Assembly (NCBI GenBank): GCA_009829735.1
Contig: CM020620.1
Coordinates: forward strand, 28,552,951-28,616,950
Reading direction: 5' to 3'
Origin: Pyropia yezoensis
Lineage: Eukaryota > Rhodophyta > Bangiophyceae > Bangiales > Bangiaceae
Length of the DNA stretch: 64,000 nt
Position numbers and translations under genes: made by a program
Notes under the pieces: generated by a model
Database searches by the model: none
The model's input: only the letters and a program-made list of their open reading frames with translations
What the model was told of the DNA's origin: nothing
Shown here: piece by piece, positions 41,520 to 51,877 of the stretch
Numbering within the stretch: the stretch's first letter is position 1
Layout of the letters: the number at the start of each line of letters is the position of its first letter

Positions 41520-43709
41520 TTACTCGTTTCCCGCCCTTGGTAGGGTGCTGTCCGCCGTGACATCCGGCTGAGGAGGTGCCCCCTCGACGGCCAGTACTCC
41601 ACCTGGAGCTGGCTGCCTACCCGGTGCGGGTCCGGGTGCTCGGGCGGGATACCCCCCGGTGGATGCCTTGCGTTGCGCCGCTGCCCGCCGAGACTCCTCG
41701 GGGATGAGTGGGCAGGAAGACACCCAGTGCTGGGGATCCCCACACAACATACATCCGGACGTGCCGGTCCCCCCTTGAGGTCGCATCGGGGTAGCCCCGT
41801 AGCTACGGTTGCCTCCCTCGGGCGCCCGAGTGCCTGCTCCCTGGTAGGCCTTGGGTCCTTGGGTGAACCGGAACATGGACTCCCCCAACCGGTTGGGTCG
41901 GCCCGCAATCTGCGGGGGTGCCTCCGTGCGCACCGCCCATGTTGGCAAGGGTTGGTGAGGGTTACCCGTCACCGGGGAGTACCCCGTAGTCCGCACATAC
42001 GGGACGCGCCGTCCCGTTCCTTCGTTGACCTGGAACTGGGTTCCAGCCGGGGCGATGTACGCTACCGTACCATGTTCATCAATCACCGGCGTCGCCGGTA
42101 GCAACAGGTGGCCCTGTTGGTCGACTAGAGGGTCACCCTCACCAATAGGGGTATGTTCGGTCGCCACCAGTACTGGTGCGGCCTTACGTTCCACCTTCTC
42201 TTGCCTCAGTACCGGGGTAAGACTGGGCTTGCCTCCCTCACCCTTGGGCTTCGGGGCCAAGGCACACTCCGGGTGTAGAACCCGGTAGGCGTCCCCTAGG
42301 GACTTGCACATATGCATCAGTCGACTGAAGTTCGTCCGTGCCGTGTTGGCGCCCCGTGCGGATATCCGCACGTAGTTGGGTACTCCTGCGAACAGGATGG
42401 CCCGTAGCTCCCCTTCTCCGAGGAGCTTCCCCAGCTCGTAGTCGAGCTCTTGGATCCGGCGTCCAAACATCTCCTCATCCTCCCAGGACTGGGCGGTGGC
42501 AGTGCGAAGGGCCCGATAGTGGTCCTCGCATTTGTCCTCACTGAGGTTGCTGCTCAGCAGCTCCTTCAATATCCCACGGTAATCCATGGGGGTGGCCGCG
42601 ACCCTCATTCCCGGCATCGGGGATGCCTGGCGAAGAATGCCTCGCACCCGTTCATCAACAAAGAACGGGAGGATCTCCAGAGCCAGCCCCTCGTTAACGA
42701 GCGCCTTGTCTGCGGCTGCCTTGAAGCTAGTCAAGAAGCCGATGACTGCCAACGGGCGTCCGTTCGGCCCCCCGAACATAGGGACTCCCTTCATAAGGGT
42801 CTGCATAGAGCGGATCGCCCGATGCGACGTATTACGCATCGATTCCGATACGGTGGTAGAGCGGTCCTCCAAACGATAACGTTCCGGAGTAAGAACCGAC
42901 CGGAAGACCTCGTTGACGATCTCCGTGTCAGCGTCCTGGATATCCAGTCGCTTAGCCAGTTGATGAGCGAACTCATCGGACTCCATCCGCTTCAGTAGGC
43001 TCGCAGTTACCTGCGCGGTCATAGCTTCCACCACTGAGGATGGTACTTCAGGCGTCGGCACCTCGGGAACCCGAGTTGCCGGGCCTCCTTCATCGTGGGG
43101 GTACTGCGAGAGGGTACCTCCTCCCCCAATAACCGACTCTCCCCCGGCGTACGTATCCGCCGGGTCGTGTCCGCGGAGTCCGCTTCGGGTGCTCCGAGCG
43201 TATCGCTCCGTGTGACTCCGTTCCAACTCTGCCGACGAGTCGGACCCATACCCCACTGTGTCCGGGGGTTGTCCAGGAGTAGCAACACCGGGGTTGACCC
43301 TGGTGGACTCCGAAAGTAGTCCGGCCGGTTCGAACCGTACCGGTGTGGGAGGAACACGACGGGGTCCCGTCGTGTGCCGTATTGACATCAACACTGCCAT
43401 TGCGTCCTCCGTCCGATCTTGACGGGCGTCGAGCCCGGAAAACCGGGCCTCGATGCGGGCCAATGATGCCATCAGGGAATCCCCTGGTGAAGGAGGCGGC
43501 GGAGTGAGGTCGGTCGACGACAGTTGAGGCGGGCCCCCGCCTCCTGCCGTCCGAGCCGTGCCAAACGTCGATCCGGCACCGGAAAGCATTGGCGTCTCAA
43601 TGTTATCGATCGGGTTCCCGATCCCGGTTCCCGTAGTCACCTCCGGGGTCGGCGTCGACGCCGATCCGTCATCTTGAACGTTCCCCGTCTCCTGGGTAGA
43701 CATGGTCAC
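41520..43709 (-). CDS. gag: Gag polyprotein of C1, 729 aa
   Basis: The frame opens at ATG 43709, and a second ATG six bases on (MSTQETGN) is an equally good start. The N-terminal 240 residues are Ser/Thr/Pro/Gly-rich. A helical capsid-like section runs from about residue 240 to 480. A Pro-rich linker follows, then one CCHC knuckle (CMLCGDPQHWVSSC) and the terminal AGNE. The zinc knuckle binds element RNA for packaging. The frame is intact. Confidence 0.92.
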   Translation of the reverse strand: MTMSTQETGNVQDDGSASTPTPEVTTGTGIGNPIDNIETPMLSGAGSTFGTARTAGGGGPPQLSSTDLTPPPPSPGDSLMASLARIEARFSGLDARQDRTEDAMAVLMSIRHTTGPRRVPPTPVRFEPAGLLSESTRVNPGVATPGQPPDTVGYGSDSSAELERSHTERYARSTRSGLRGHDPADTYAGGESVIGGGGTLSQYPHDEGGPATRVPEVPTPEVPSSVVEAMTAQVTASLLKRMESDEFAHQLAKRLDIQDADTEIVNEVFRSVLTPERYRLEDRSTTVSESMRNTSHRAIRSMQTLMKGVPMFGGPNGRPLAVIGFLTSFKAAADKALVNEGLALEILPFFVDERVRGILRQASPMPGMRVAATPMDYRGILKELLSSNLSEDKCEDHYRALRTATAQSWEDEEMFGRRIQELDYELGKLLGEGELRAILFAGVPNYVRISARGANTARTNFSRLMHMCKSLGDAYRVLHPECALAPKPKGEGGKPSLTPVLRQEKVERKAAPVLVATEHTPIGEGDPLVDQQGHLLLPATPVIDEHGTVAYIAPAGTQFQVNEGTGRRVPYVRTTGYSPVTGNPHQPLPTWAVRTEAPPQIAGRPNRLGESMFRFTQGPKAYQGAGTRAPEGGNRSYGATPMRPQGGTGTSGCMLCGDPQHWVSSCPLIPEESRRAAAQRKASTGGYPARAPGPAPGRQPAPGGVLAVEGAPPQPDVTADSTLPRAGNE
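41526..41532 (-). promoter_or_regulatory. Probable -1 frameshift heptamer, gag/pol of C1
   Basis: The minus strand reads GGGAAAC, in the gag frame as G GGA AAC, one codon before the stop at 41520-41522. The -1 frame is open from here into pol. The same motif and position occur in families A and B. Confidence 0.6.
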
Positions 43710-43910
43710 AATCAGTCAACCGACGTAACGACCACCACGAATAAGAGAGCGAGGGGGTAGATTGGGGAGAGTAACAGTAGGTCACAGTCACAGGTAAAAG
43801 CTCAACACAATCGATCAGGTCGCAACACCACGAGTACAAGAAAAGGACCGGATCCCTATCCGTGTGCCAGGGCCGAAGACGGCGTCACCACAAGGGTGAC
43901 GGAAACCCGT

Positions 43911-43927
43911 CCCCTGCTGCTCCACCA
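43911..43927 (-). promoter_or_regulatory. Primer-binding site, C1
   Basis: The minus strand reads TGGTGGAGCAGCAGGGG, one base inside the LTR that starts at 43929. Confidence 0.9.
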
Positions 43928-43928
43928 A

Positions 43929-44291
43929 TGTAGCACAATAGGGATCCGTCGCGCGTCCACTCTCAGGGAACACTCACCAAGGGGGATCGGCACCAACGTC
44001 ACCGGGAGGCCAAGGTTGCTGTCCTTGGAGCGCAAGCCACGGGACCAAGATGGGAGCCCAAATGGGAGGGGTTTGTTGTTCTACCTTGGCCGGCGGTGGA
44101 TTCGCCACCGGCCCCCTCGTTATAAACCCTCGGAGACACTACTAACTACCCTCCACCCCAAGATGCAAGTCCCTCTGGTCATACGTAACTTATAGATACC
44201 GTGACCAGTACGAACTATCAAATTGAAAGTTAAGGGTTAGAAGTAGCCCCCCTAATATTAGGGTCACAATACGGACAACCATATTGCTACA
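43929..44291 (-). repeat. Family C LTR (5' LTR of C1)
   Basis: This 363-bp LTR differs from 33466-33828 at one position by eye. Its inverted repeat lies at 44088-44113. Confidence 0.93.
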
Positions 44292-44296
44292 CTTCA

Positions 44297-47109
44297 GCAG
44301 CAACCAAGAATAGGTCCCAATTGCCCTGGTGGTGGTTGACGAAATTTCGCAGGATTTCCTCAATCTTCTTGTTCATAATCTCAGTCTATCCGTCAGTTTG
44401 CGGGTGGTAGGCTGAAGATGCCTTGACCTTGACTTCGAGAATTTCCGTGAGTGACCGCCAAAAGTCGGAGAAGAAGATGCGGTCCCTGTCGCAGACGACA
44501 TCAGCAGAAGGTCCGTGGTGTCGATAAACATGATCGTGATGGAGCTGTGCTGCGGCTGGCGCGGTACAGTCCGGCTTCATATGGGCGAGGCGAATCATTT
44601 CGGAGAGGCGGTCGACAACGACGTAAATCCCGTTGTGACCTCTTGGAGTCAGAGGAAGAGGCGTGATAAAGTCCATGCAGACACTTGCCCATCGTTGGTT
44701 CGGAAGATCTAGAGGTTTGGGGTGACCCAGAGGTGAATGGGTGCTAGCCTTGTTTCGCTGGCACCAATCACATGTTTGAACGTATCTTTGGATGTCCTTC
44801 CGCATTGTATTCCAGTAGTACTTGGAAGAAATGGCCTTCGTTGTTTTCCTGACTCCCATGTGCTCTTGGCACGGGACATCGTGGTAGTCGTGGAGTAGTC
44901 ATCGGCGTAGAGTACCGACAGGGATACACGTACGGTCACCTCGCTTCAACAACCTCATGTGCAGCCGGTCGGGAGATACCGGGTCTTTGACTAGGTCGGC
45001 AAACTCGGGGTCCGCGTCGTACTCTTGTTTTAAGGTGGCAAGGTCTTGATCACTTTGGTTGATGGTCATGAGGTTGTTGATTTCAGTTTTCTTGCGGATG
45101 GCTTTGATGGTCTTGGCCAGCACGCGAGTAAGGAGGTCTTGATTGGGGGCGTGCTTGTCGGGAGCATCTTGTGGCTGCCTGGAAAGGGCATCAGCCACGG
45201 GATTTAAAGTGCCCTTCATGGGGACAATCTTGAACTGGAACTGGTCCAGAAGCTTCAGCCATTTGACTTGACGATCGTGGAGATTTTCTTGGGTTCTTAG
45301 GTATCTCAGGAAATTATGGTCGGTGTGGACCTCAAAAGGTCTTCCGTAGAGGTAGCAGCGCCAATGGCGGATAGCTTGTACTACTGCAAGAAGATCTCGT
45401 TCACGAATGCTGTAGCGCTGCTCGTGGATGTTGAGAGTCAACGAAAAGTATGCCACTGGACGCCGTCCGCGTCCGTCATCTTGCTCAAGGACTGCGCCAA
45501 CAGCATATCCGCTGGCATCGGTAGACACGTAGATTGGATATCTCTTGTAGAAAGGCCTTAGTACTGGTGCGCTTCTTGTCAGATTCTGCAGCTGCTCGAA
45601 AGCTTTCTGGGCGTCTGGGGTCCACTCGAAGTCGACATTCCCAGTCAGCCTCGTCAAAGGCGAGGCTTCGGCCGCCATTCCCTTGATAAATCTGCGGTAG
45701 AAGTTGACCATACCGAGGAAGGATTGCACATCCTTTTTGCTTCTCGGTGTTGCCCATGTACGAATGGCTTGGACCTTGTAGTATTCCATGGAGAAGCCTT
45801 TCTCGGAGATGACGTGACCGAGGTAGTCCACAGTGGTCCGAGCGAATTGGCACTTGCTCAACTTGGCGTAGAGCTTGTGTTCTCGTAGTTTGTCGAGTGC
45901 TAATCTGAGGTGCTTGAGGTGATCGTCATAGGTTTCGCTGTGAACCAGGACGTCGTCGAGGTAGACGCAGATGAAGTCGTACAGGTAGGGTCTGAAGACA
46001 CCGTTCACTAGGTTCATGAAGACCGCGGGTGCATTCGCAACACCAAAGGGTACGACCGTGAACTCATAGAGTCCGTACTTGGTTCGAAACGCCGTCAGAG
46101 GTGTTGTTTCCGGATCAAGGCGAATCTGGTGGTAGCAAGAACGGAGGTCGATCTTCGTCAAGTACTTGGCCTTTCGCAGTTGGTCGAAGATGTCGTCGAT
46201 GCGTGGTAGTGGATACGCGTTCTTGATGGTGGCCTTGTTTAGGGCCTTGTAGTCGATGCACATTCGCCAGCCGCCGTCCTTTTTTGCCGCAAAGAGGACG
46301 GAAGAGCCCCACAGTGAGGCGCTTGGTTGGATGAATCCCTTCCTTATTAGGACGGCAAGTTGGGTCTTGAGTTCTTCGAGCTCCCATTCGGCTAGTCGGT
46401 AAATTCCGCTACGACGTGGTTGGGCATCGTCGGACAGCCTGATGCTAAACTTGTGACTGCGCTCAGGAGGAAGTCCGTCGGGGAGCTCGTCTAGAGAGAC
46501 GTCGGCGTATTCTTTGAGAATCTCTTGAACTTCTCTCTTGTCGTCGGCGTGTCCCAACGTAATGGCGTTTATGTCGAAGTTGGTAGAGGGATCTTCGGAC
46601 TGCAGGTAGATGGCAAAAACCGGGCACCTTCGGACGAGGTCGCGGGCGAGACTTTGCCGACTGATCAGGGGTTCAGGCTTCTTCAGGGAGGCTGTGATAG
46701 AGATAGTCTTGTGGTTGAACTTGAAGGAGATCTTGTCTTTCTTGTTGTTGATTTTGGCGTCCTTGTCATCGCGCCACTTCTCTCCCAGGATGAGGTCGTA
46801 TGCGTTTAAGTCACATACAGCAAATCGTAGTCGTTCTTGATACGGTCCAATGTGAATCTCGAAGGGTTCAGTGGCTTCAGCGAGGACATGAGAGCGGCCA
46901 TCGGGCGTGCTTGCCGCAAAGTCTGTTTCCTTAGTGTTCACAAGCAGGGAGATCACGAGGCGCCTTGAGACGAAGTGGATGGGAGATCCGTCGTCTAACA
47001 GCACCTTAATAACTTTGCCGTTGACAGAAGCAGTAGAAAGCAGAGGCCCGACTCGCGGGCCTTCAAACGGTGACGACCTATTTTCAGGAATCGAAGAAGC
47101 GTCTTTCAC
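44297..47109 (-). pseudogene. pol: Element F: protease, RT, RNase H and start of integrase
   Basis: A 736-codon stretch (44899-47109) has a protease-like start (VLLDDGSPIHFVSRRL), then reverse transcriptase with MCIDYKALN, VPFGVANAPAVFMNLV and YLDDVLVHS. RNase H (STDASGYAVGAVLEQDDG) and its end VADALSRQPQ follow. The next part holds an integrase zinc-binding segment (CDWCQRNKAS) and the start of the core (CMDFITPLPLTPRG). It is then cut by C1. The RT differs clearly from A, B and C (YLDDVLVHS rather than YLDDIIVFS), so F is a separate lineage. Broken, with a few breaks. Confidence 0.88.
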
Positions 47110-47132
47110 AAGTGTTGATAACGGTTGTTGCT

Positions 47133-47960
47133 TCAGTTCCGCTGGCCTTTTGGGCAGACCTTAGCCAAGTGCCCTTTCCCGCGACAGCGAAGGCACCGAC
47201 CCTCGCGCATACAGCGCTGGCGTTCGCCTGGCGTCAGCTTGTCGACCTTGATGCTGAAAATGTCCATTGGGATAACATCGGTCGTCGGTGGCTTCCCAGA
47301 AGTGCTGTTAACATTGCTGGTAATACGGGACGCTCCAGCCTTGGCGGCTTCGACGCGCATGGCGTCCGTCATAAGGGACTGAAGATCCGTGTAGGTATTC
47401 AGGCACAGTGCCTGCCAGATGTCTCGCTTAAGGCCTCGGCTATAGCGGTCGATTTTTTCCGCTTCCGTGATGTCGGGGATAGCCAAGAGGACGCTTAGGA
47501 ACGTCCTGTTAAACGTCCCGACGTCCTTAATTTGACGCCAGGAGTGCAGTCTGTCCCGCGCCGCCTGCGTCTTGTTCAGTGGGCGAAAGCGACGGACGAG
47601 CGCAGCCCGCAGGCCAGTCTAGTCGGGGACCGCGATGGTACGACTGTAGGAATGCCACCAAGTGAACGCTTCACCGTCCAGGTAGGTGCAGGCGATCCGG
47701 CACGCTTTGTCAGGGTCAGTCAGCCGCACATAAGAGTCCATGTGTGAGCACCACGCTTCAATTGTCCTGGGCTTGCCGGAGAACAGTGCGGGCTTGTGCG
47801 GCCTCGCAGTCGTTGTGCCTGCACCGGTGGTCTTGGCCTAGGCGTCCGGCAGCTGTTTCCTGGCGTCCGCCAGTTCTACCTTGTGAGCCTCGAGTTCGGC
47901 GCTCATCTACGAGACGATCGCAGTTAGTTGATTCCATAATTCCACTGAAAGACGGTTGAG
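47133..47960 (-). pseudogene. gag: Gag region of element F, broken
   Basis: The capsid C-terminal part (AEKIDRYSRGLKRDIWQAL) is followed by a CCHC knuckle (CLRCRGKGHLAKVC). Further 5', pieces such as YLDGEAFTWWHSY are typical of the Ty3/Gypsy capsid fold. It has a few breaks. The knuckle directly precedes the protease part. Confidence 0.8.
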
Positions 47961-48366
47961 GCCGTGCCTGGATTAGTAGGGCTAATACCATAAGGATTAG
48001 GGGGATCCATAATAACATTCGCAACGATCAAATCAACTAAGCAGATCTAAATCGACTTACTCCGGTTGGGCGCCGGGCAGGTCCTTCAAGATGTGGAAGG
48101 TAATTTGATCCGTCAAAGAAGTGGTGCACGAGCTTTTGGACGTGTGCGGCCGTAGTGGCTGCAACGATTCCAAAGATGTACAACATGATTTGATGGTTCA
48201 CAAGTGATGCGATGAAACAGAATTCGACGACTCAAACATGCAATCGGAAATTGCTGCCGGCGTCCGCGCGCGGGCCCGAGTCGGGTCGCGCCGGATTTCC
48301 AAGAAAGGAGCAATCCACGTGGCAAATCGCGCCTCTCGCACAGATCCTGGGGGGTGGTGCGAGGTG

Positions 48367-49011
48367 TCAACTGGTGTGGCACGCCAGCGTGCGGTGGTGA
48401 TCCTTGCCACGCTGGTGGCGTTCGAAGTGCTCCACCGTCTCGAATTCGCGATCGCAGATGTCGTACCGCGGGCGCTTGGCTGGACGGCTGACCGTATTGC
48501 GGTGGCGCCGCGACCAGCGATGATCGCGCAGCACTGTCCAGCTGTTGCAACGCACGCCACAGGGCTTGCACACAAACTTGTCCTTGGGAATGCTCTTGGC
48601 GATCCGGCGCTGCTCCCGCTGCTCCGCCGCGCGCGCCGCCGTGGGTCGAATGTGCCCAATACGTGGGGCGGGCGGCGCAGTGTATCGCCGCGCGGGGTCC
48701 GGCGGGGGAGCAACAGGCCCCGACTGGCCGAGCCTGCCGAGCCGGGCGTGGCGGGGCCCTTGCCCTTGCTCGAGGAGGGGGGCTTGCATGCCGCTGCCGC
48801 CGCCGAGTCGGCCATCGCCGGCACCGAGAATGACGTGAATGCCGCCGCCCGTGATGCGCCCGCCGCCGGTGTGACGCGTGCCTCCGCGGTCGCGCAAGCC
48901 GCCGGGGCGCGCGCAGTCGCCGCCGAGAAAGTCGGGGCGCCCGCCCACGCCGAGGAACAATATTCGGAACCTGATCAGGCACCCACTGGGTTTGAACAAT
49001 CCGTTGACCAA
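48367..49011 (-). CDS. Zinc-finger ORF in the 5' leader of element F
   Basis: This is a 214-residue frame between the primer-binding site and gag of F. The first 135 residues are Gly/Arg/Pro-rich low complexity. Residues about 143-170 form a U1/matrin-like C2H2 finger (FVCKPCGVRCNSWTVLRDHR, then SRRH). A second finger-like segment follows (YDICDREFETVEHFERHQRG) with one Cys replaced. This finger type binds double-stranded RNA or RNA-protein complexes and is not a usual part of Gag. It could be a captured host exon or the start of an extended Gag. Since F is decayed, its original length is uncertain. Confidence 0.45.
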   Translation of the reverse strand: MVNGLFKPSGCLIRFRILFLGVGGRPDFLGGDCARPGGLRDRGGTRHTGGGRITGGGIHVILGAGDGRLGGGSGMQAPLLEQGQGPRHARLGRLGQSGPVAPPPDPARRYTAPPAPRIGHIRPTAARAAEQREQRRIAKSIPKDKFVCKPCGVRCNSWTVLRDHRWSRRHRNTVSRPAKRPRYDICDREFETVEHFERHQRGKDHHRTLACHTS

Positions 49012-49204
49012 AAGAAAGAAACCGTGACAGGGGCCACCAGAACAGTGTCAGGGCCGTGTTCTTTCGGTGTGATTCGTGAAACCCGCTGCGTTCGTATTAC
49101 AATGCCCGAGGCACGCCAAACACAGGGGGCAGCACAAGAGCACAACCGCAAAGGGGGCCAAATCGGGAAAGAAATCGCAACGTCACCGACAGGAGGAAGT
49201 CAAA

Positions 49205-49220
49205 CTACCTGAACCTACCA
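49205..49220 (-). promoter_or_regulatory. Primer-binding site, element F
   Basis: The minus strand reads TGGTAGGTTCAGGTAG, two bases from the LTR. It differs from the site shared by A, B, C and E, so F uses another tRNA. Confidence 0.65.
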
Positions 49221-49222
49221 CA

Positions 49223-50094
49223 TGTGAGGTACCATTGACACCCGGGCAGCCCTCAACGTACTGGTGATTGGTGTCAGCTGCCCGCGCAAGCCAATGAGGC
49301 TGCGGGGCGCGGGGAAGGTCACGGGCGGGGTGACGGTGATGGGGGTGGGGAAGAAGATGGGCGGGACGTCGGTGAGGGTCGAAGGAGTCGAAGGGTTCGA
49401 GGGTAAAGGAGGTCGTTGTGTCTGTGTTTTGTTGTCCCCCCGAGGTCTCCCCGGGTGGCGCCCGCACTCACGCAGTATATACCCCCGAAGGGGCACCCAA
49501 GGTGCCCCAAAGCATGCGATTGCCCGTACCGCCGGGAGGGTGGCACCAATGGGCTCAAAACAAGGCATAGGCTCTCAGAACAAGTCAAGGTGGGTGTGCG
49601 CGCCCCAAGGCGCCCCACCAGACAGCCCCAAGCGGGGGCGGGGCGGCGTGCGGCGCTCGTGGCACCGCGCGGCTGGCCTCACACGCCGGTCGGCCGGAAA
49701 GGCCACAGAGGCGTGTAAGCCAGACGCCAGTCTTCAGGTCGAAAGTCTCCCGTGGTTCAGCAAATCTTGCCATTCCAATTGGCTCGTGGGGAGATTGTTC
49801 CGGCTGGCCGAAGAGGCAGAGGTGTGGCTTGTCCTGTGGTCCGTTGGCCCTCTGATCCGCGGAGAGAAAATATCCGTCCAGGGATGAGTCAGGGTACTAA
49901 CGGGTAGCCGATCCGCGGCTCTCGTGCTGACCGTCCGCGACCCGTAGAATATCGGCCGGACACCGCGGCATCTCCAGACTACCAGGGAGTTAATGCGACT
50001 TGAAAGGAGTTGGCTGAGAAGGGCAGGGAAGGAGAGGCCCCAGTCCTTATCCCCGAAGCTAGAGTCTTGGGGATGTAGGGAGCATATCCTTACA
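49223..50094 (-). repeat. Family F 5' LTR
   Basis: This 872-bp LTR has ends TGTGAGG and CCTTACA and pairs with 31904-32775. Confidence 0.85.
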
Positions 50095-50433
50095 ACGCCG
50101 CCTCCGACCGTGTAGGGCGCCAACCGTGCCGCTGCAGGACACCAGTGTGGCGCATAAACTTGGACATAAATACAAACATTCAAAACGCCAAGCCGCGGTC
50201 ACCCACTGCCGCCCTCTGCGTCGTCCACGTCGCGCATCCAAAAAGCACCTCCAGGAGTCAAATTGGGCAACCACACGCAATGGAGACGTTGCCCATGGCT
50301 GGGACGCGCCACTTCCGCACGGAGAGTCGGGAACAGAAGAACTCGTTCCATCCCGCATGCGTGCGGCAGCTGCAGCACTCGTCCGTTCCCAAGACCGGCC
50401 GGGGCGTCTATGCGCCCCCGGGGGCGTCACGGC
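50095..50433. repeat. 334-bp tandem repeat, unit 3
   Basis: This continues the array at 31233-31903 on the far side of F and ends where an E LTR begins. Confidence 0.75.
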
Positions 50434-51079
50434 TGTAGCGCAGTGGGACCCCGATTTTCGGACCCAGAAACCACGACCACACACACAGGTACTTCGGTCC
50501 AAAGCCCAGGAAGGAACAGGTAAGAGCCCTTGCTGGTCCACTCGCCCGCCAAGATATGAGGCGAAGGTAAATAGGACAAAAGCCCGAGGGAGAAGGAACC
50601 CAAAGTACTGTTGATTTTACATGATGGCCCCGGGGAGAACCCCGGAGCACCCCTCAATAGCCTCTTCCCCTGGCCTCTCCAGGGGCCCGAAGCGAGGTTT
50701 CCAGAGGGCGCCTCCCAGCGGGCCAAGGGCCGGCAAAGCACCGGCGGCTCACCGGGCCAAAACACAAAAAGCAAACGAAATCTCCCCACACACAAATGTC
50801 AATCCCCTGAAAAAAACCCAGTGGGAAAAAGTGGAAAGACACGAAAACACTCTAAGAAAACAAATACAAAAACATTGAACAAATAACCCGAAGGACAGCA
50901 GGCCCCCAGACGTGCAAGTCCACTACTCCGGGTGACCAATCAGGGCTCCGGGCGTTTCGCCACTGCCCCGGGCCACCGATGCAGGGATCCTCGGCCAGCG
51001 CGTAGTTTCACGTAGCGCGGCCAGCCGCGTCCCAAGTCAGTCGTTCAGGTTCCAACGGTCCCAGCGCCTCAACACGCCA
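50434..51079 (-). repeat. Family E LTR copy E2
   Basis: This starts TGTAGCGC and ends ACGCCACA. It is similar along its length to 30290-30935 with many differences, so it is old. There is no primer-binding site on its left, where the 334-bp repeat abuts it. Confidence 0.65.
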
Positions 51080-51877
51080 CACCCCCCTCCCCCGCCCAAA
51101 CACGCCGTCGTCGCCGCTGCCGCCCACGTGGTCACCGCCGCCGACGTTGTCGGCGCGGCCGCCGCCGTTGCCGCCGTCGCTGCTGCTGCCGCCGCCGTCG
51201 GTGCCATCATCGTCGTCGTTGTCACCGTCGTCGCCGCTGTGCCCGCCATCGTCGACGCTGCCCGCGGCCCCGGCCCGACCCCCCGTGTCTTGGCCTTCCG
51301 CACCACGTGCACCCCCCTCCCGCTGTCCCACTTGATGTGCACGCTGGCAGGAGCTCCCGAAAAGGACCCACAACAGCTCATGAGGGGCCCATTACACCAG
51401 GGCATATCGCCAAGGCACATGATTGGCTCAGGCCTGCGGCCCGAAGGTTCTCGGAGGAATGAGACAAGAACGCTCCGTGTATCCTTTTTTTGCAACGTAC
51501 CATACGTATGTTGTAAAACGAGAAGACGATCAATGGAAGCCCCCCATCAGGCGCAAGGGGAACTGATAGCCAAGCTCTCCCAATTCTACTTCCAGAGCAA
51601 ATGATGAAATCACAGGTTGCGGCGGGAGGGAGTGCCAACCACCAGGGCCTGCCCGTGTTCCCGGCCCGGCACCTGTGGTGGCGGCTAGAGGAGGGCTGGG
51701 AGCGTAACCTTTTGAGGTGGTTGGTGGCGGGTGCCCTGCTAGCACCCCCCGCTTCCGTGCCGCACACGCTGCCGTCGCCGCCGCCGCCCACACCGACGCT
51801 GCCGCCAGTCACGACGCTGCCGCCCATACATACGATGCCCCTGCTGCCGACCTTTAGGACGGAGCCGACCGCGTCCT
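51080..51877. other. No gene; GCC/GTC triplet-rich tract at 51108-51260
   Basis: An imperfect GCC, GTC and GCT triplet run gives Ala/Val-rich frames on one strand and Gly/Asp-rich frames on the other. These are composition effects. The rest (51260-51877) shows nothing recognisable before family C homology begins. Confidence 0.55.

Larger units (their letters stand above)
33466..44291 (-). mobile_element. C1: whole-looking family C Ty3/Gypsy element with antisense ORF
   Basis: This 10,826-bp element is flanked by the perfect target duplication CTTCA (33461-33465 and 44292-44296). It has 363-bp LTRs that differ at one position by eye, a primer-binding site, intact gag (729 aa) and pol (1388 aa) frames, a polypurine tract and, on the opposite strand, an intact 815-aa ORF between pol and the 3' LTR. 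No breaks are visible. The near-identical LTRs mean a recent insertion. It interrupts the integrase gene of F. Confidence 0.95.
31904..50094 (-). mobile_element. Family F Ty3/Gypsy element, with C1 nested inside
   Basis: F has 872-bp LTRs at 31904-32775 and 49223-50094. The bases just outside are ATGCC and ACGCC, a probable target duplication with one change. Going leftward from the 5' LTR come a primer-binding site different from the other families, a zinc-finger ORF, gag, protease-RT-RNase H, integrase and a chromodomain. Without C1 (10.83 kb) F is about 7.4 kb. Gag and pol carry several breaks in all. The reverse transcriptase belongs to a lineage distinct from A, B and C. F is older than C1, which sits in its integrase. 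Confidence 0.88.

Noticed and set aside
51128-51604. Ala/Val-rich frame that looks like a membrane protein
   Set aside because: It comes from a GCC/GTC triplet tract, and the opposite strand and other frames are equally open.
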